DNA from: Bacillus sp. EAC
GTDB taxonomy: Bacteria > Bacillota > Bacilli > Bacillales > Bacillaceae_G
Length of the DNA stretch: 64,000 nt
NCBI RefSeq assembly: GCF_002156875.1
Contig: NZ_NCSY01000010.1
Location: 1-64,000, forward strand
Reading direction: 5' to 3'
Shown: positions 1 through 9,044 of the stretch, one piece after another
How positions within the stretch are numbered: position 1 is the first letter of the stretch
Layout of the letters: every line of letters begins with the position of its first letter
Notes under the pieces: model-generated
The model's input: the letters and a program-made list of their open reading frames with translations, nothing else
Database searches by the model: none
Told to the model about the DNA's origin: nothing
Translations under genes and position numbers: made by a program

Positions 1-269
1 GCCTTCCGCTTTTCCTACTGTCTAGTTCCAGGCGTTAGCTGCTCGAGGTCATAAGTCAATGACCGTAAAAGGTTAAAAAGACAACCTTTTACAGTCCTTG
101 CCTTATTCTTGTCGCAGCTGAACAAACGCCTTCCGCTTTTCCTACTGTCTAGTTCCAGGCGTTAGCTGCTCGAGGTCATAAGTCAATGACCATAAAAGGT
201 TAAAAAGACAACCTTTTACAGTCCCTGCCTTATGCTTGTCGCAGCTGAACAAACGCCTTCCACTTTTCA
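1..269. repeat. Tandem array of 122-bp long-hairpin repeats (type A)
   Basis: Two complete copies lie at 20-141 and 147-268, with an exact 127-bp period. Bases 1-14 are the tail of a further copy, so the array continues beyond the window. The two copies differ at about three positions. Each begins GTCTAGTTCC and ends CCTTCC(G/A)CTTTTC. Each folds into one long imperfect hairpin: the outer arms (GCGTT, AGCTGC, CGA, ATAAG blocks) pair with the mirror blocks near the other end. An inner stem of about ten pairs, GTAAAAGGTT with AACCTTTTAC, closes a T-rich loop when read on the minus strand. The array touches the priA stop codon, so it would be the priA 3' untranslated region and may act as its terminator. 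A third type-A copy lies at 43142-43261. I recall similar intergenic repeats in many Bacillaceae genomes; their function is unknown to me. Confidence 0.9.
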
Positions 270-2669
270 TTACATAAACATAGTAGGTTGGAAGTCTATT
301 GTTATTTGGAGTCTGCCTTTGTCTGTTTCTTCTTGGTAGTATTGTTGTATTTTGTTTAGAACGTCATAGAGTCCAGGCTCGGATTTGTATTTTACCACAC
401 ATTGATAGCGAAAGTGGTCTTTTATTTTTGCTATTGGTGATGCGACTGGTCCTAATATTATTGATTGATTTGATAAGTGTTCTCTTAAGTAACTGGAAAT
501 TTGTTCGCTTACTTTTACTGTTTTTAGTAAATCAACATGAGAAATCGAGACTAAAACTAAGAAATAGAATGGTGGATAGCGAAAAGATCTCCTTATTTTC
601 ATTTCTTCTTCATAAAAGGCAACGAAGTTTTGAGATTTTGCTAATTCAATACTATAATGCTCTGGAGAATATGTTTGTATAACAACTTCACCTGGTTTTT
701 CATGGCGACCAGCCCGTCCACTTACTTGGGTCAGCAAACTAAACGTTCGTTCACTTGCTCTAAAGTCTGGTAAATGTAATGAACTATCCGCTGCAAGAAC
801 TCCTACTAATGTAACATTTGGAAAATCAAGTCCCTTAGCAATCATTTGAGTTCCTAATAATATATCTGCTTCTCCATCTCCAAATTGCTTTAACATTTTT
901 TCGTGTGCACCTTTTCGACTGGTTGTATCGTTATCCATTCGAATGACTCTCGCTTCAGGAAAATGCTGAGTAAGTGCTTCTTCTACTTTTTGAGTACCAG
1001 TTCCAAAAAATCGAATATGTTCACTTTGACAAGAGGTACACTGTTTTGGCATGTATGTTTCATACCCACAGTAATGGCATTTTAAATGATGATTATTTTT
1101 ATGGTAGGTTAATGAAACCTCACAATGTGGACATTGAATTGTATAGCCACAATCTCTACACATCACGAACGAAGAATAACCTCGGCGATTTAAAAATAAG
1201 ATGATTTGTTCTTTCTTTTCTAAACGATCGACAATTTTTTCATGTAGAGATGTAGAAAACATTGTCCGATTACCGATTTTTAATTGCTCTCTCATATCAA
1301 CTATTTCTACTTCTGGCAATGGCCCTTGATTGACACGAACAGACATTGTATTAAGTTCATATACTCCTTTTTGGGCTCTTGCAAATGATTCAAGAGTTGG
1401 AGTTGCGCTTCCTAAAACGATTGGACAATGATGAAATTGTCCTCGCCAAATGGCAATATCTCTTGCATGATATCTCGGATGCTCGTCTTGTTTATAAGTT
1501 GTTTCATGCTCTTCATCAATGATGATAATGCCAATATTTTCGAAAGGAGCAAAAATAGCTGATCGTGCTCCCACAACAACTTTTACTTCTTTTCGTTGAA
1601 TTTTTCTCCACTCATCATACTTCTCACCAATCGAAAGTCCACTATGAAGTACTGCTACGTCATTTCCAAATCTACTTTTAAATCGTCCAACTATTTGTGG
1701 TGTAAGTGAAATTTCTGGTACTAATACAATTGCTTCCTTTCCTTGTAAAAGGACTTCCTGAATCGTTTGCAAATATACTTCGGTTTTACCGCTTCCCGTT
1801 ACGCCATGTAATAGATGTATTTTGTTTTGTTTCTCGTGAAAAGAAGATACAATCTGTTCAAATGCAGTTTGTTGTTCTTCCAACAATGCTAATGGCTTTG
1901 ACTTTACAATTTCTTTCCCCACATATGGATCACGATAAACTTCAACTGTTTGAATAGAAATAACTTGTTTCTTCTCCAATGTCTTAATTGGTGAATCCGT
2001 AATACGAAGAAACTCTTTTAATTCCTTCATACTAGTTTGACCGTTCATTCTTAAATATTCAATGATGTCTTTTTGCTGTGGAGAAGATATTGATTCTAAT
2101 TCTTCGTCCAACACTTTTAAAAGCGATACTACACGTTCTGTTTTTTTATTCGCTTTATTTTTCACTTCATACTCTATTTCTAGTAATCCATCTTTAATCG
2201 CTTTTTGAACTAGCGAAATTTTGCTAACTAAATCTTCAATCTCAGTCCATTCTCTTTTCTTTACAATTGAAAATAAAGTAGATAATTCCGGTACTAGTTT
2301 TTCATAAACATCGTCAGAAGTAATTTGTACATGCTTTTTATAAACTGCCTTTATAGCAGTTGGAAGCATAGCTTGATAGGCCGAAATTAAAAAACATAGA
2401 GTCTTTTCAGATATATAGGAACCAAGAAGTAAAAGTTCTTCTGTTAATACGGGCATTACATCTAGAACCTCTTCTATTTCTTTTACCTTTTCTAACTTGG
2501 TAGTTTCGTTAATAGAAAGAACGAAACCTTGAACTTTTCTAGGACCAAATGGAACAATCACTCTCATACCAGGTTGAATCGCATCTTGCCAACGGTCTGG
2601 AACTTTATAATCAAAAGGTCGATCAGTTTGTCTTACAGACACATCAACTAAAATTGATGCGTAAGTCAT
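270..2669 (-). CDS. priA: Primosomal replication restart helicase PriA
   Basis: This is the 3'-to-5' superfamily 2 DNA helicase that recognises stalled forks and reloads the replicative helicase. At 799 residues it has the usual Firmicutes length. The N-terminal third is the DNA-binding region. A Walker A motif, GVTGSGKTEVY, lies near residue 290, followed by the DEEH box. Eight cysteines in four CxxC pairs between about residues 500 and 545 form the two zinc sites that interrupt the helicase core. The start codon overlaps the coaBC stop as ATGA, so the two genes are translationally coupled. The gene ends directly against the hairpin repeat array at 1-269. Identification is secure. Confidence 0.97.
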   Translation of the reverse strand: MTYASILVDVSVRQTDRPFDYKVPDRWQDAIQPGMRVIVPFGPRKVQGFVLSINETTKLEKVKEIEEVLDVMPVLTEELLLLGSYISEKTLCFLISAYQAMLPTAIKAVYKKHVQITSDDVYEKLVPELSTLFSIVKKREWTEIEDLVSKISLVQKAIKDGLLEIEYEVKNKANKKTERVVSLLKVLDEELESISSPQQKDIIEYLRMNGQTSMKELKEFLRITDSPIKTLEKKQVISIQTVEVYRDPYVGKEIVKSKPLALLEEQQTAFEQIVSSFHEKQNKIHLLHGVTGSGKTEVYLQTIQEVLLQGKEAIVLVPEISLTPQIVGRFKSRFGNDVAVLHSGLSIGEKYDEWRKIQRKEVKVVVGARSAIFAPFENIGIIIIDEEHETTYKQDEHPRYHARDIAIWRGQFHHCPIVLGSATPTLESFARAQKGVYELNTMSVRVNQGPLPEVEIVDMREQLKIGNRTMFSTSLHEKIVDRLEKKEQIILFLNRRGYSSFVMCRDCGYTIQCPHCEVSLTYHKNNHHLKCHYCGYETYMPKQCTSCQSEHIRFFGTGTQKVEEALTQHFPEARVIRMDNDTTSRKGAHEKMLKQFGDGEADILLGTQMIAKGLDFPNVTLVGVLAADSSLHLPDFRASERTFSLLTQVSGRAGRHEKPGEVVIQTYSPEHYSIELAKSQNFVAFYEEEMKIRRSFRYPPFYFLVLVSISHVDLLKTVKVSEQISSYLREHLSNQSIILGPVASPIAKIKDHFRYQCVVKYKSEPGLYDVLNKIQQYYQEETDKGRLQITIDFQPTMFM

Positions 2670-3871
2670 CTTAATTCCTCTTTTAATAAAGAATGTATTT
2701 CAAGTAGTATTTCTCTAGCTACTTCTTTTTTTGTCATGAGCGGTAGTGATTTCACGTTACCATTTCGGTTATAAATTGTTACGATATTCGTATCTGTTCC
2801 AAATCCTGCCCCGGCTTTTGTTACATCATTCGCAATAATCATATCTGCATTTTTCTTTAAAAGTTTTCCTTTTGCATATTCTTCCACTTGATCAGTTTCA
2901 GCAGCGAAACCAACTAAAATTTGATGCGATTTATTTTGACCTAATGAAAGAAGAATATCTTTTGTGCGTTTCATTGGTATTGAAAGTTCTTCATTACCCT
3001 TTTTTAATTTTTGATCGTACGTAATTGAAGGAGTATAGTCTGCCACAGCAGCAGTTTTAATGACAACATCCGCTTGAGCATAGTGAGACCAAATTGCATC
3101 ATACATCTGCTCTGCTGATTCAACATTAATAACGTTACAACCATCTGGTGGTGTTAGATTAGTAGGTCCTGAAACTAGAATAACTTCAGCACCTAATGCA
3201 ACTGCTACTTCAGCTAAGCTATAACCCATTTTTCCAGATGAGTAATTTGACAAATAACGAACTGGATCAATATTTTCTCGAGTTGGCCCTGCTGATATCA
3301 CGATTCTTTTCCCTTTCAAAATGCCTGTTTCACTTTGAAAATAATCATTTACAGTTTGAACGATTTCTTCTGGTTCTGCTAATCTGCCCTTCCCTACGTA
3401 CCCACATGCTAAATATCCTTCATTTGGTTCAATAAATTTAAAACCTAATTCTTTTAATGTATTCATGTTTTTTTGAACAATCGCGTGGTTGTACATATTC
3501 ACATTCATTGCTGGAGCAATCCATACTGGCTTAGTAGCAGCAAGCAATGTAGTTGAAATCATCTCATCAGCCAATCCATTTGCTAGTTTCCCAATTGTAT
3601 TTGCAGTAGCTGGTGCAACAATAATTAAATCTGGCCAATCCCCTAAATCAATATGAGCGATTTTCGAACTATCTTTTTCATCAAAAGTATCTATATATAC
3701 ATCATTTCTTGATAAAGCTTGAAACGTTAACGGTGTCACAAAATTTGTTGCCGAAGGACTCATCATGACCTTAACATTATATCCTGCTTGTACTAATTTA
3801 CTTGTAAGAGCTGCTGCCTTATAAACAGCAATCCCACCTGTAACACATAATAGAATTTTTCTTTGTTCCAT
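2666..3871 (-). CDS. coaBC: Bifunctional CoaBC: phosphopantothenoylcysteine decarboxylase / phosphopantothenate-cysteine ligase
   Basis: It carries out two consecutive steps of coenzyme A synthesis: CTP-dependent coupling of cysteine to 4'-phosphopantothenate, then FMN-dependent decarboxylation. The N-terminal CoaC flavoprotein half begins KILLCVTGGIAVYKA and includes the catalytic-cysteine region GYLACGYVGKGRLAEP. The CoaB half starts near residue 175 with ISAGPTRENIDPVRYLSNYSSG. I placed the start at 3871 (MEQRKILL, 401 aa) rather than at the longest frame (3919). An AAAGGGTG ribosome site lies just upstream, and a TTGACA-N16-TAAGAT promoter covers the discarded extension. It overlaps priA by four bases. 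B. subtilis yloI has the same neighbours. Confidence 0.95.
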   Translation of the reverse strand: MEQRKILLCVTGGIAVYKAAALTSKLVQAGYNVKVMMSPSATNFVTPLTFQALSRNDVYIDTFDEKDSSKIAHIDLGDWPDLIIVAPATANTIGKLANGLADEMISTTLLAATKPVWIAPAMNVNMYNHAIVQKNMNTLKELGFKFIEPNEGYLACGYVGKGRLAEPEEIVQTVNDYFQSETGILKGKRIVISAGPTRENIDPVRYLSNYSSGKMGYSLAEVAVALGAEVILVSGPTNLTPPDGCNVINVESAEQMYDAIWSHYAQADVVIKTAAVADYTPSITYDQKLKKGNEELSIPMKRTKDILLSLGQNKSHQILVGFAAETDQVEEYAKGKLLKKNADMIIANDVTKAGAGFGTDTNIVTIYNRNGNVKSLPLMTKKEVAREILLEIHSLLKEELR

Positions 3872-3891
3872 TTCACCCTTCACCCTTTCAA

Positions 3892-3919
3892 ATCTTATTT
3901 TATCTATATAAATTGTCAA
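3892..3919 (-). promoter_or_regulatory. Putative sigma-A promoter of coaBC-priA
   Basis: On the minus strand a perfect TTGACA (3914-3919) is followed after 16 bp by TAAGAT (3892-3897), about 20 bp upstream of the chosen coaBC start. It follows the hairpin element at 3968-4092, which separates rpoZ from coaBC, so coaBC-priA probably has its own transcript start. Confidence 0.55.
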
Positions 3920-3967
3920 ATAATAGGTCTTTTGGATGTACTATGTCTAAGATACCACAAATGAGTT

Positions 3968-4095
3968 TGAAATAAATGAAATCAAACTCACAAAAATAAG
4001 ACTGTCCCTAAACTGCGTTTATCACCATGTCTTTAAGGAATAGTGTCGAGCACTAATTTGTCCTTTCAGTCATATGGAGATAATTGCAAATGTTT
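3968..4095 (-). repeat. Roughly 125-bp element with inverted termini, between rpoZ and coaBC
   Basis: The segment is bounded by GACTGTCCCTAAAC at the left and the complement of GGCTGTCCCGAAAC at the right: 14-bp inverted ends with two mismatches. The interior is not obviously palindromic and has no open frame. The ends resemble those of insertion sequences or MITEs seen in Bacillaceae, but the GGGACAG stem could also serve as the rpoZ terminator. I saw no clear target-site duplication. Confidence 0.55.
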
Positions 4096-4123
4096 CGGGA
4101 CAGCCTTGTCACACGTTCAAATA

Positions 4124-4336
4124 TTAGTCTTCTTTTACTTCTTCCATTTTTCTGTAAGATAGAAGACCTGCATTAATTTCTTCTAACGCTTTACCTACAA
4201 ATTTATCTGATACTGGTTTTTCTACACGTGAATCTTTGTTTACTTGCATTTCACGTGCACGTTTAGAAGCAACAGTTACAAGTGTGTATTTTGAATCTAA
4301 TTTAGTTAATAAACGGTCAATCGAAGGATATAACAT
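4124..4336 (-). CDS. rpoZ: RNA polymerase omega subunit
   Basis: This 70-residue protein matches the bacterial omega subunit, which helps fold and hold the beta' subunit in RNA polymerase. It begins [10 protein letters not shown] and contains [14 protein letters not shown], the conserved core helix, followed by [13 protein letters not shown]. The start has a strong GGAGG at an appropriate distance. It follows gmk after only three bases, so they share a transcript, as in B. subtilis (gmk-yloH). No truncation is visible. Confidence 0.95.
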   Translation of the reverse strand: MLYPSIDRLLTKLDSKYTLVTVASKRAREMQVNKDSRVEKPVSDKFVGKALEEINAGLLSYRKMEEVKED

Positions 4337-4339
4337 AGT

Positions 4340-5112
<773 letters not shown>

Positions 5113-5982
5113 TTATTCGATATTTTGGACTTGCTCTCTAATTTTTTCGAGATTATTTTTAATTTCGACAACTTGTTTTGATATTTCTAATGAGTTCGCT
5201 TTTGAACCAATGGTATTGACCTCACGATTCATCTCTTGAACAATGAAATCTAATTTTCTTCCGATTGATTCTTTAATTTGTAATGTTTCATTAAAAAGAT
5301 CTAAATGACTAGCTAGTCGAACTAATTCTTCAGATATATCACAACGATCGGCAAAAAGCATCATTTCTGTTAATAATCTTTGCTCATCTATATTTGTTAA
5401 TTCAATTTCAGCTAATTTTGATTGAAGTTTTTCTCGATAAGATTTCAAAACAAGAGGAGCATGAGTTGCAATTTGTTTCTTACATACTTCAATTGCTCTT
5501 AATCTTTCAATCAAATCTTTTTTTAATTGACTACCTTCTTTACATTTCACATCATAAAATTGTTTACATGCATCTTTTGTAGTCGTTAATAATAACTGTT
5601 CAAAATTATCATTAATTTGTTCTACTTCACTTACAGTAGTAACTTCAGGCAGTTTTAACAAATCAATCGGATTATACGATGCTTTGTCTTGCCCATTTCC
5701 TGTTAGGTTTTCAATAGCTTCTTTATACTGTTTGATTAAGCCTTCATCTATTTGTAATGTACGTAGTAACAAACCTTCAATTGTAACAAAAACTTCAACA
5801 CGGCCTCGACTTGTATACTCAGATACGATCTTTTTAATCGAATCTTCATAAGCTAACAATTGCCTCGGCATTCTCACGATTGTTTCTAAATATCGATGAT
5901 TTACTGCTTTCATTTCAATATGTATTTTGTACTGTTCATTTGACAAAATGGCTTTTCCATACCCTGTCATACTTACAACCAT
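5113..5982 (-). CDS. yloC: YicC/YloC family endoribonuclease
   Basis: It belongs to the YicC family (N-terminal YicC domain, C-terminal DUF1732). E. coli YicC is reported to be an endoribonuclease acting on small RNAs. The diagnostic N-terminus SMTGYGKA is followed by MKAVNHRYLE. The C-terminal part holds FADRCDISEELVRLASHL and the LDFIVQEMNREVNTIGSKAN signature. I chose the start MVVSMTGYG at 5982 (289 aa) because GGAAGTG sits seven bases upstream; the seven preceding codons are discarded. A terminator at 6048-6085 separates it from the ATPase gene, so it probably has its own promoter. The gene order ATPase-yloC-gmk matches B. subtilis except for the missing remA. Confidence 0.9.
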   Translation of the reverse strand: MVVSMTGYGKAILSNEQYKIHIEMKAVNHRYLETIVRMPRQLLAYEDSIKKIVSEYTSRGRVEVFVTIEGLLLRTLQIDEGLIKQYKEAIENLTGNGQDKASYNPIDLLKLPEVTTVSEVEQINDNFEQLLLTTTKDACKQFYDVKCKEGSQLKKDLIERLRAIEVCKKQIATHAPLVLKSYREKLQSKLAEIELTNIDEQRLLTEMMLFADRCDISEELVRLASHLDLFNETLQIKESIGRKLDFIVQEMNREVNTIGSKANSLEISKQVVEIKNNLEKIREQVQNIE

Positions 5983-6047
5983 TGTTTCACTTCCAATACA
6001 CAAATTTTCTCTCTATCTTTTAGTATGTATACGGCTTTAAATTTATA

Positions 6048-6085
6048 AAAGAGAAAAGGTAATAGAGCATACCTCTACTACCTTA
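6048..6085 (-). terminator. Terminator of the P-type ATPase gene
   Basis: On the minus strand AAGGTAgTAGAG and CTCTAtTACCTT form a 12-bp stem with a single mismatch, around GTATG. A T-rich run TTCTCTTTT follows, 47 bp past the ATPase stop. Confidence 0.75.
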
Positions 6086-6131
6086 AGGAATTATATCATA
6101 TTTTAAAATTGGAATCCATTTTGTTCTAAAA

Positions 6132-8804
6132 TTATTTTTTCTTAGTAAATAAAGCGCCTACCAGCATGAATGTAGGAACTGCAGATAGTCCACCAATTAA
6201 GAACCAATCTCTTAGTTGAATTGGAAGAGTTTTAAAAATAGGCTGCAATGGAGGATAGTATATTACGACGAGCATTAATAATAACGATACAAATACTGCT
6301 CCGATTAGATACATATTTCCGAATACGTTTCGATGGAATATTGAATGCTCACTTCTACAATCAAATACATGGATTAATTGAGCTAATACTAAAGTTGCAA
6401 ATGCTACTGTTTGTGCATATTCTAATTGTTCTGGATGTTGATTATACGAAATAATAAACGCTAACAAGGTTACAATACCTATTAAAAATCCTCTTGAAAT
6501 AATCTTCCAACCTAATCCTCTAGCAAATATTCCTTCTGTAACAGAACGAGGGCTTCTTTTCATAACGTCGTCTTCAGCGGAATCCACACCTAAGGCCATT
6601 GCTGGCAATCCATCTGTCACTAGATTTACCCATAAAATTTGAACCGGAACAAGTGGCAGTGGTAAAGCTAATAACATTGCGAACAACATAACTAATATTT
6701 CTCCAACATTCGATGCTAATAAATATCGGATAAATTTCCGAATATTACTGTATATATTCCGTCCTTCTTTAATTGCAGACTTTATCGTTGCAAAATTGTC
6801 ATCAAGTAAGACAAGTGCAGAAGCTTCTTTCGCAACATCTGTACCTGTTATTCCCATTGAAATTCCAATATCTGCTGCTTTAATTGCTGGAGCATCATTA
6901 ACACCATCACCTGTCATGGCAACAATATGTCCATTCGCTTGTAATGCTTTTACAATTTTTAATTTATGTTCAGGTGAAACTCTTGCAAAAACTGCCGTAT
7001 CCTCAACAAATTCTTGAATTTGTTCGATTGATAAAGAATCTAACTCTTTTCCTTCTACGACTCTTCCATTCTCTCTTAATACGCCTAGTTTCCTAGCAAT
7101 ACTAGAAGCTGTTAATTTATGGTCACCAGTTATCATAATTGTTTTAATTCCAGCTTCTTTACACTCTTGTACTGCTTGTGCAACCTCTGCTCTTGGTGGA
7201 TCAATCATACCTTGTAAACCGATAAACGTTAAATTATTTTCAAGATCACGTTCGTTTAATACAGCATTCGCACTTAAAGGTTTGTATGCTATCGCAATCG
7301 TACGTAATGCATTATTTGCATAAGATGAAATTGTATTTTCAACTGCATTTTGTCTAAAAGTATTTAGTTGTTCTTCTCTTTCGTGCCATAAAATTGTATT
7401 ACATCTTGAAAGCAAAACGTCAGGTGCACCTTTTGTAACTACAAATTGTTCTCCACTTCGATTCTTCACAACAACTGTCATCATTTTACGAGTACTATCA
7501 AAAGGAATTTCATGAATTCTTGAAAAATGACCATTTATATATTCACGATCAATCCCTGCCTTATATCCTGCAACAACAATTGCACCCTCTGTAGGATCAC
7601 CATCTAAATAAACCTCTTTTTTCTTCTGTATCAATTGTGCATCACTACAAATTGAACCAAAGACTAATGTTTGAAATAATTGTTTATTTAACGTTGGATT
7701 AATTGAGCGTTCATTATATTTAAACTCTCCGTCAACTACATACCCGTTTCCAGATACGTCAAAGCTTGACCCACCTGTCCAAATATTCGTAACAGTCATC
7801 TTATTTTCTGTCATTGTTCCGGTCTTATCAGAACAGATCACAGAAGCACATCCTAAAGTCTCAACTGCTTGAAGTTTTCGTACAATTGCTTTCTTTTTAA
7901 TCATCCGTTGAACACCTAGTGATAATGCAACGGTAACAATTGCAGGAAGCCCTTCTGGGATTGCAGCAACAGCCAAAGACACACCTGCTAAAAACATATG
8001 ATAAAGTTCATTTCCTTGATAAACTCCAATAAATACAACAAGGGCAGTTAAAAATAATGCAAGAACAATTAAAATCTTACCTAATTGCTCTAATCTTCTT
8101 TGTAACGGCGTCACGATTGAGTCAGTATTTTGAAGCAAGTCAGCAATTTGACCCATAGCGGTTTTCATTCCTGTTGAAACAACAACACCTTTACCGTGTC
8201 CACGAGTAACAAGAGTTCCCATAAACCCCATATTATCTTGGTCACCAATACCAACATCATCAGATTGAATTGATTCAAATCTTTTTTGTACAGGTAACGA
8301 CTCACCTGTCAGTGCTGATTCCTCTATGTATAAACTTGATGCTTCGATTATGCGAATATCAGCACCAATCCGATCGCCACTTGAAAACTTAATAATATCC
8401 CCAACGACTAAATCTTTCGAAGGCAGTTTTTTATACTGACCATTTCTTAATACATTAACTTGGGGAGCAGCAAGCTCTTTTAAAGCCTCTAATGATTTTT
8501 CTGCTTTTGCTTCTTGAAAATAGCCTAAAATCCCGTTAATTAGAACAATGGCCAGAATGGCAACTGCATCAACAACTTCCTTTAAAAAGATTGATATGAT
8601 TGTTGCACCCAAAAGTACGAACACCATAAAATCATTAAACTGATTAAGGAATAAGACAAGTTTGGAAGTTTTCTCAGATTCCCTTAATTCATTTGGTCCA
8701 AACGTTTCAAGTCTTTTTCTTACTTCATCATCAGTTAAACCGGAGGAAACATTTGTATTCGTTACGTTTAGGACTTCTTCCGCTCTCATCCGATAAAAAT
8801 TCAT
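6132..8804 (-). CDS. yloB: Cation-transporting P-type ATPase, probable Ca2+ ATPase (YloB-like)
   Basis: This P2A-type ATPase of 890 residues pumps divalent cations, most likely Ca2+ out of the cell as in the SERCA-like bacterial pumps LMCA1 and YloB. The cation-ATPase N-terminal domain is followed by paired membrane helices. The actuator loop has TGES. PEGLP in helix M4 contributes to the ion site. The phosphorylated aspartate lies in DKTGTMTENKM, and the P domain ends in TGDGVNDAPAIK. Six C-terminal membrane helices include VNLVTDGLPA, typical of Ca2+ pumps. GGGGTG precedes the ATG. Substrate is inferred from family and from synteny with B. subtilis yloA-yloB-yloC. Confidence 0.9.
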   Translation of the reverse strand: MNFYRMRAEEVLNVTNTNVSSGLTDDEVRKRLETFGPNELRESEKTSKLVLFLNQFNDFMVFVLLGATIISIFLKEVVDAVAILAIVLINGILGYFQEAKAEKSLEALKELAAPQVNVLRNGQYKKLPSKDLVVGDIIKFSSGDRIGADIRIIEASSLYIEESALTGESLPVQKRFESIQSDDVGIGDQDNMGFMGTLVTRGHGKGVVVSTGMKTAMGQIADLLQNTDSIVTPLQRRLEQLGKILIVLALFLTALVVFIGVYQGNELYHMFLAGVSLAVAAIPEGLPAIVTVALSLGVQRMIKKKAIVRKLQAVETLGCASVICSDKTGTMTENKMTVTNIWTGGSSFDVSGNGYVVDGEFKYNERSINPTLNKQLFQTLVFGSICSDAQLIQKKKEVYLDGDPTEGAIVVAGYKAGIDREYINGHFSRIHEIPFDSTRKMMTVVVKNRSGEQFVVTKGAPDVLLSRCNTILWHEREEQLNTFRQNAVENTISSYANNALRTIAIAYKPLSANAVLNERDLENNLTFIGLQGMIDPPRAEVAQAVQECKEAGIKTIMITGDHKLTASSIARKLGVLRENGRVVEGKELDSLSIEQIQEFVEDTAVFARVSPEHKLKIVKALQANGHIVAMTGDGVNDAPAIKAADIGISMGITGTDVAKEASALVLLDDNFATIKSAIKEGRNIYSNIRKFIRYLLASNVGEILVMLFAMLLALPLPLVPVQILWVNLVTDGLPAMALGVDSAEDDVMKRSPRSVTEGIFARGLGWKIISRGFLIGIVTLLAFIISYNQHPEQLEYAQTVAFATLVLAQLIHVFDCRSEHSIFHRNVFGNMYLIGAVFVSLLLMLVVIYYPPLQPIFKTLPIQLRDWFLIGGLSAVPTFMLVGALFTKKK

Positions 8805-8852
8805 TTCTCGTTCACCCCTAAATATACATTAGGTAAGTTGTCCCCCTTACCT

Positions 8853-8881
8853 CTCATAAAAGCATATTCAGACTCGTCCAA
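8853..8881 (-). promoter_or_regulatory. Putative sigma-A promoter of the ATPase gene
   Basis: TTGGAC (8876-8881), a 17-bp spacer and TATGAG (8853-8858) read toward the ATPase start. A short dyad, AGGTAAG...TTACCT, at 8831-8852 lies in the predicted leader. The rest of the 240-bp divergent gap up to rqcH holds no gene. Confidence 0.45.
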
Positions 8882-9044
8882 ATAAATGATATAATGATGA
8901 AAAATAAATACTGCTTAAAGACGAACGGAATTATATGACAAGTCTGATTGAAGTATTGTAAAATCAATACCTTAATGGTTTTGATTTAAAAATAAAGAAC
9001 CTACATTAATCATATTAATGTTTGATAGATTAGGAAGTGAGACA

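Noticed and set aside
1-269. CRISPR array
   Set aside because: Direct repeats of 122 bp separated by only 5 bp and internally palindromic do not fit repeat-spacer architecture, and no cas gene is present.
299-682. Plus-strand open frame of 127 codons
   Set aside because: It is antisense to priA, has no ribosome site and encodes a low-complexity Leu/Phe-rich product; a shadow of priA codon use.
3871-3919. Longer coaBC N-terminus (MTIYIDKIRFERVKGE)
   Set aside because: The extension covers a consensus promoter and has no ribosome site; the family N-terminus starts at MEQRKILL.
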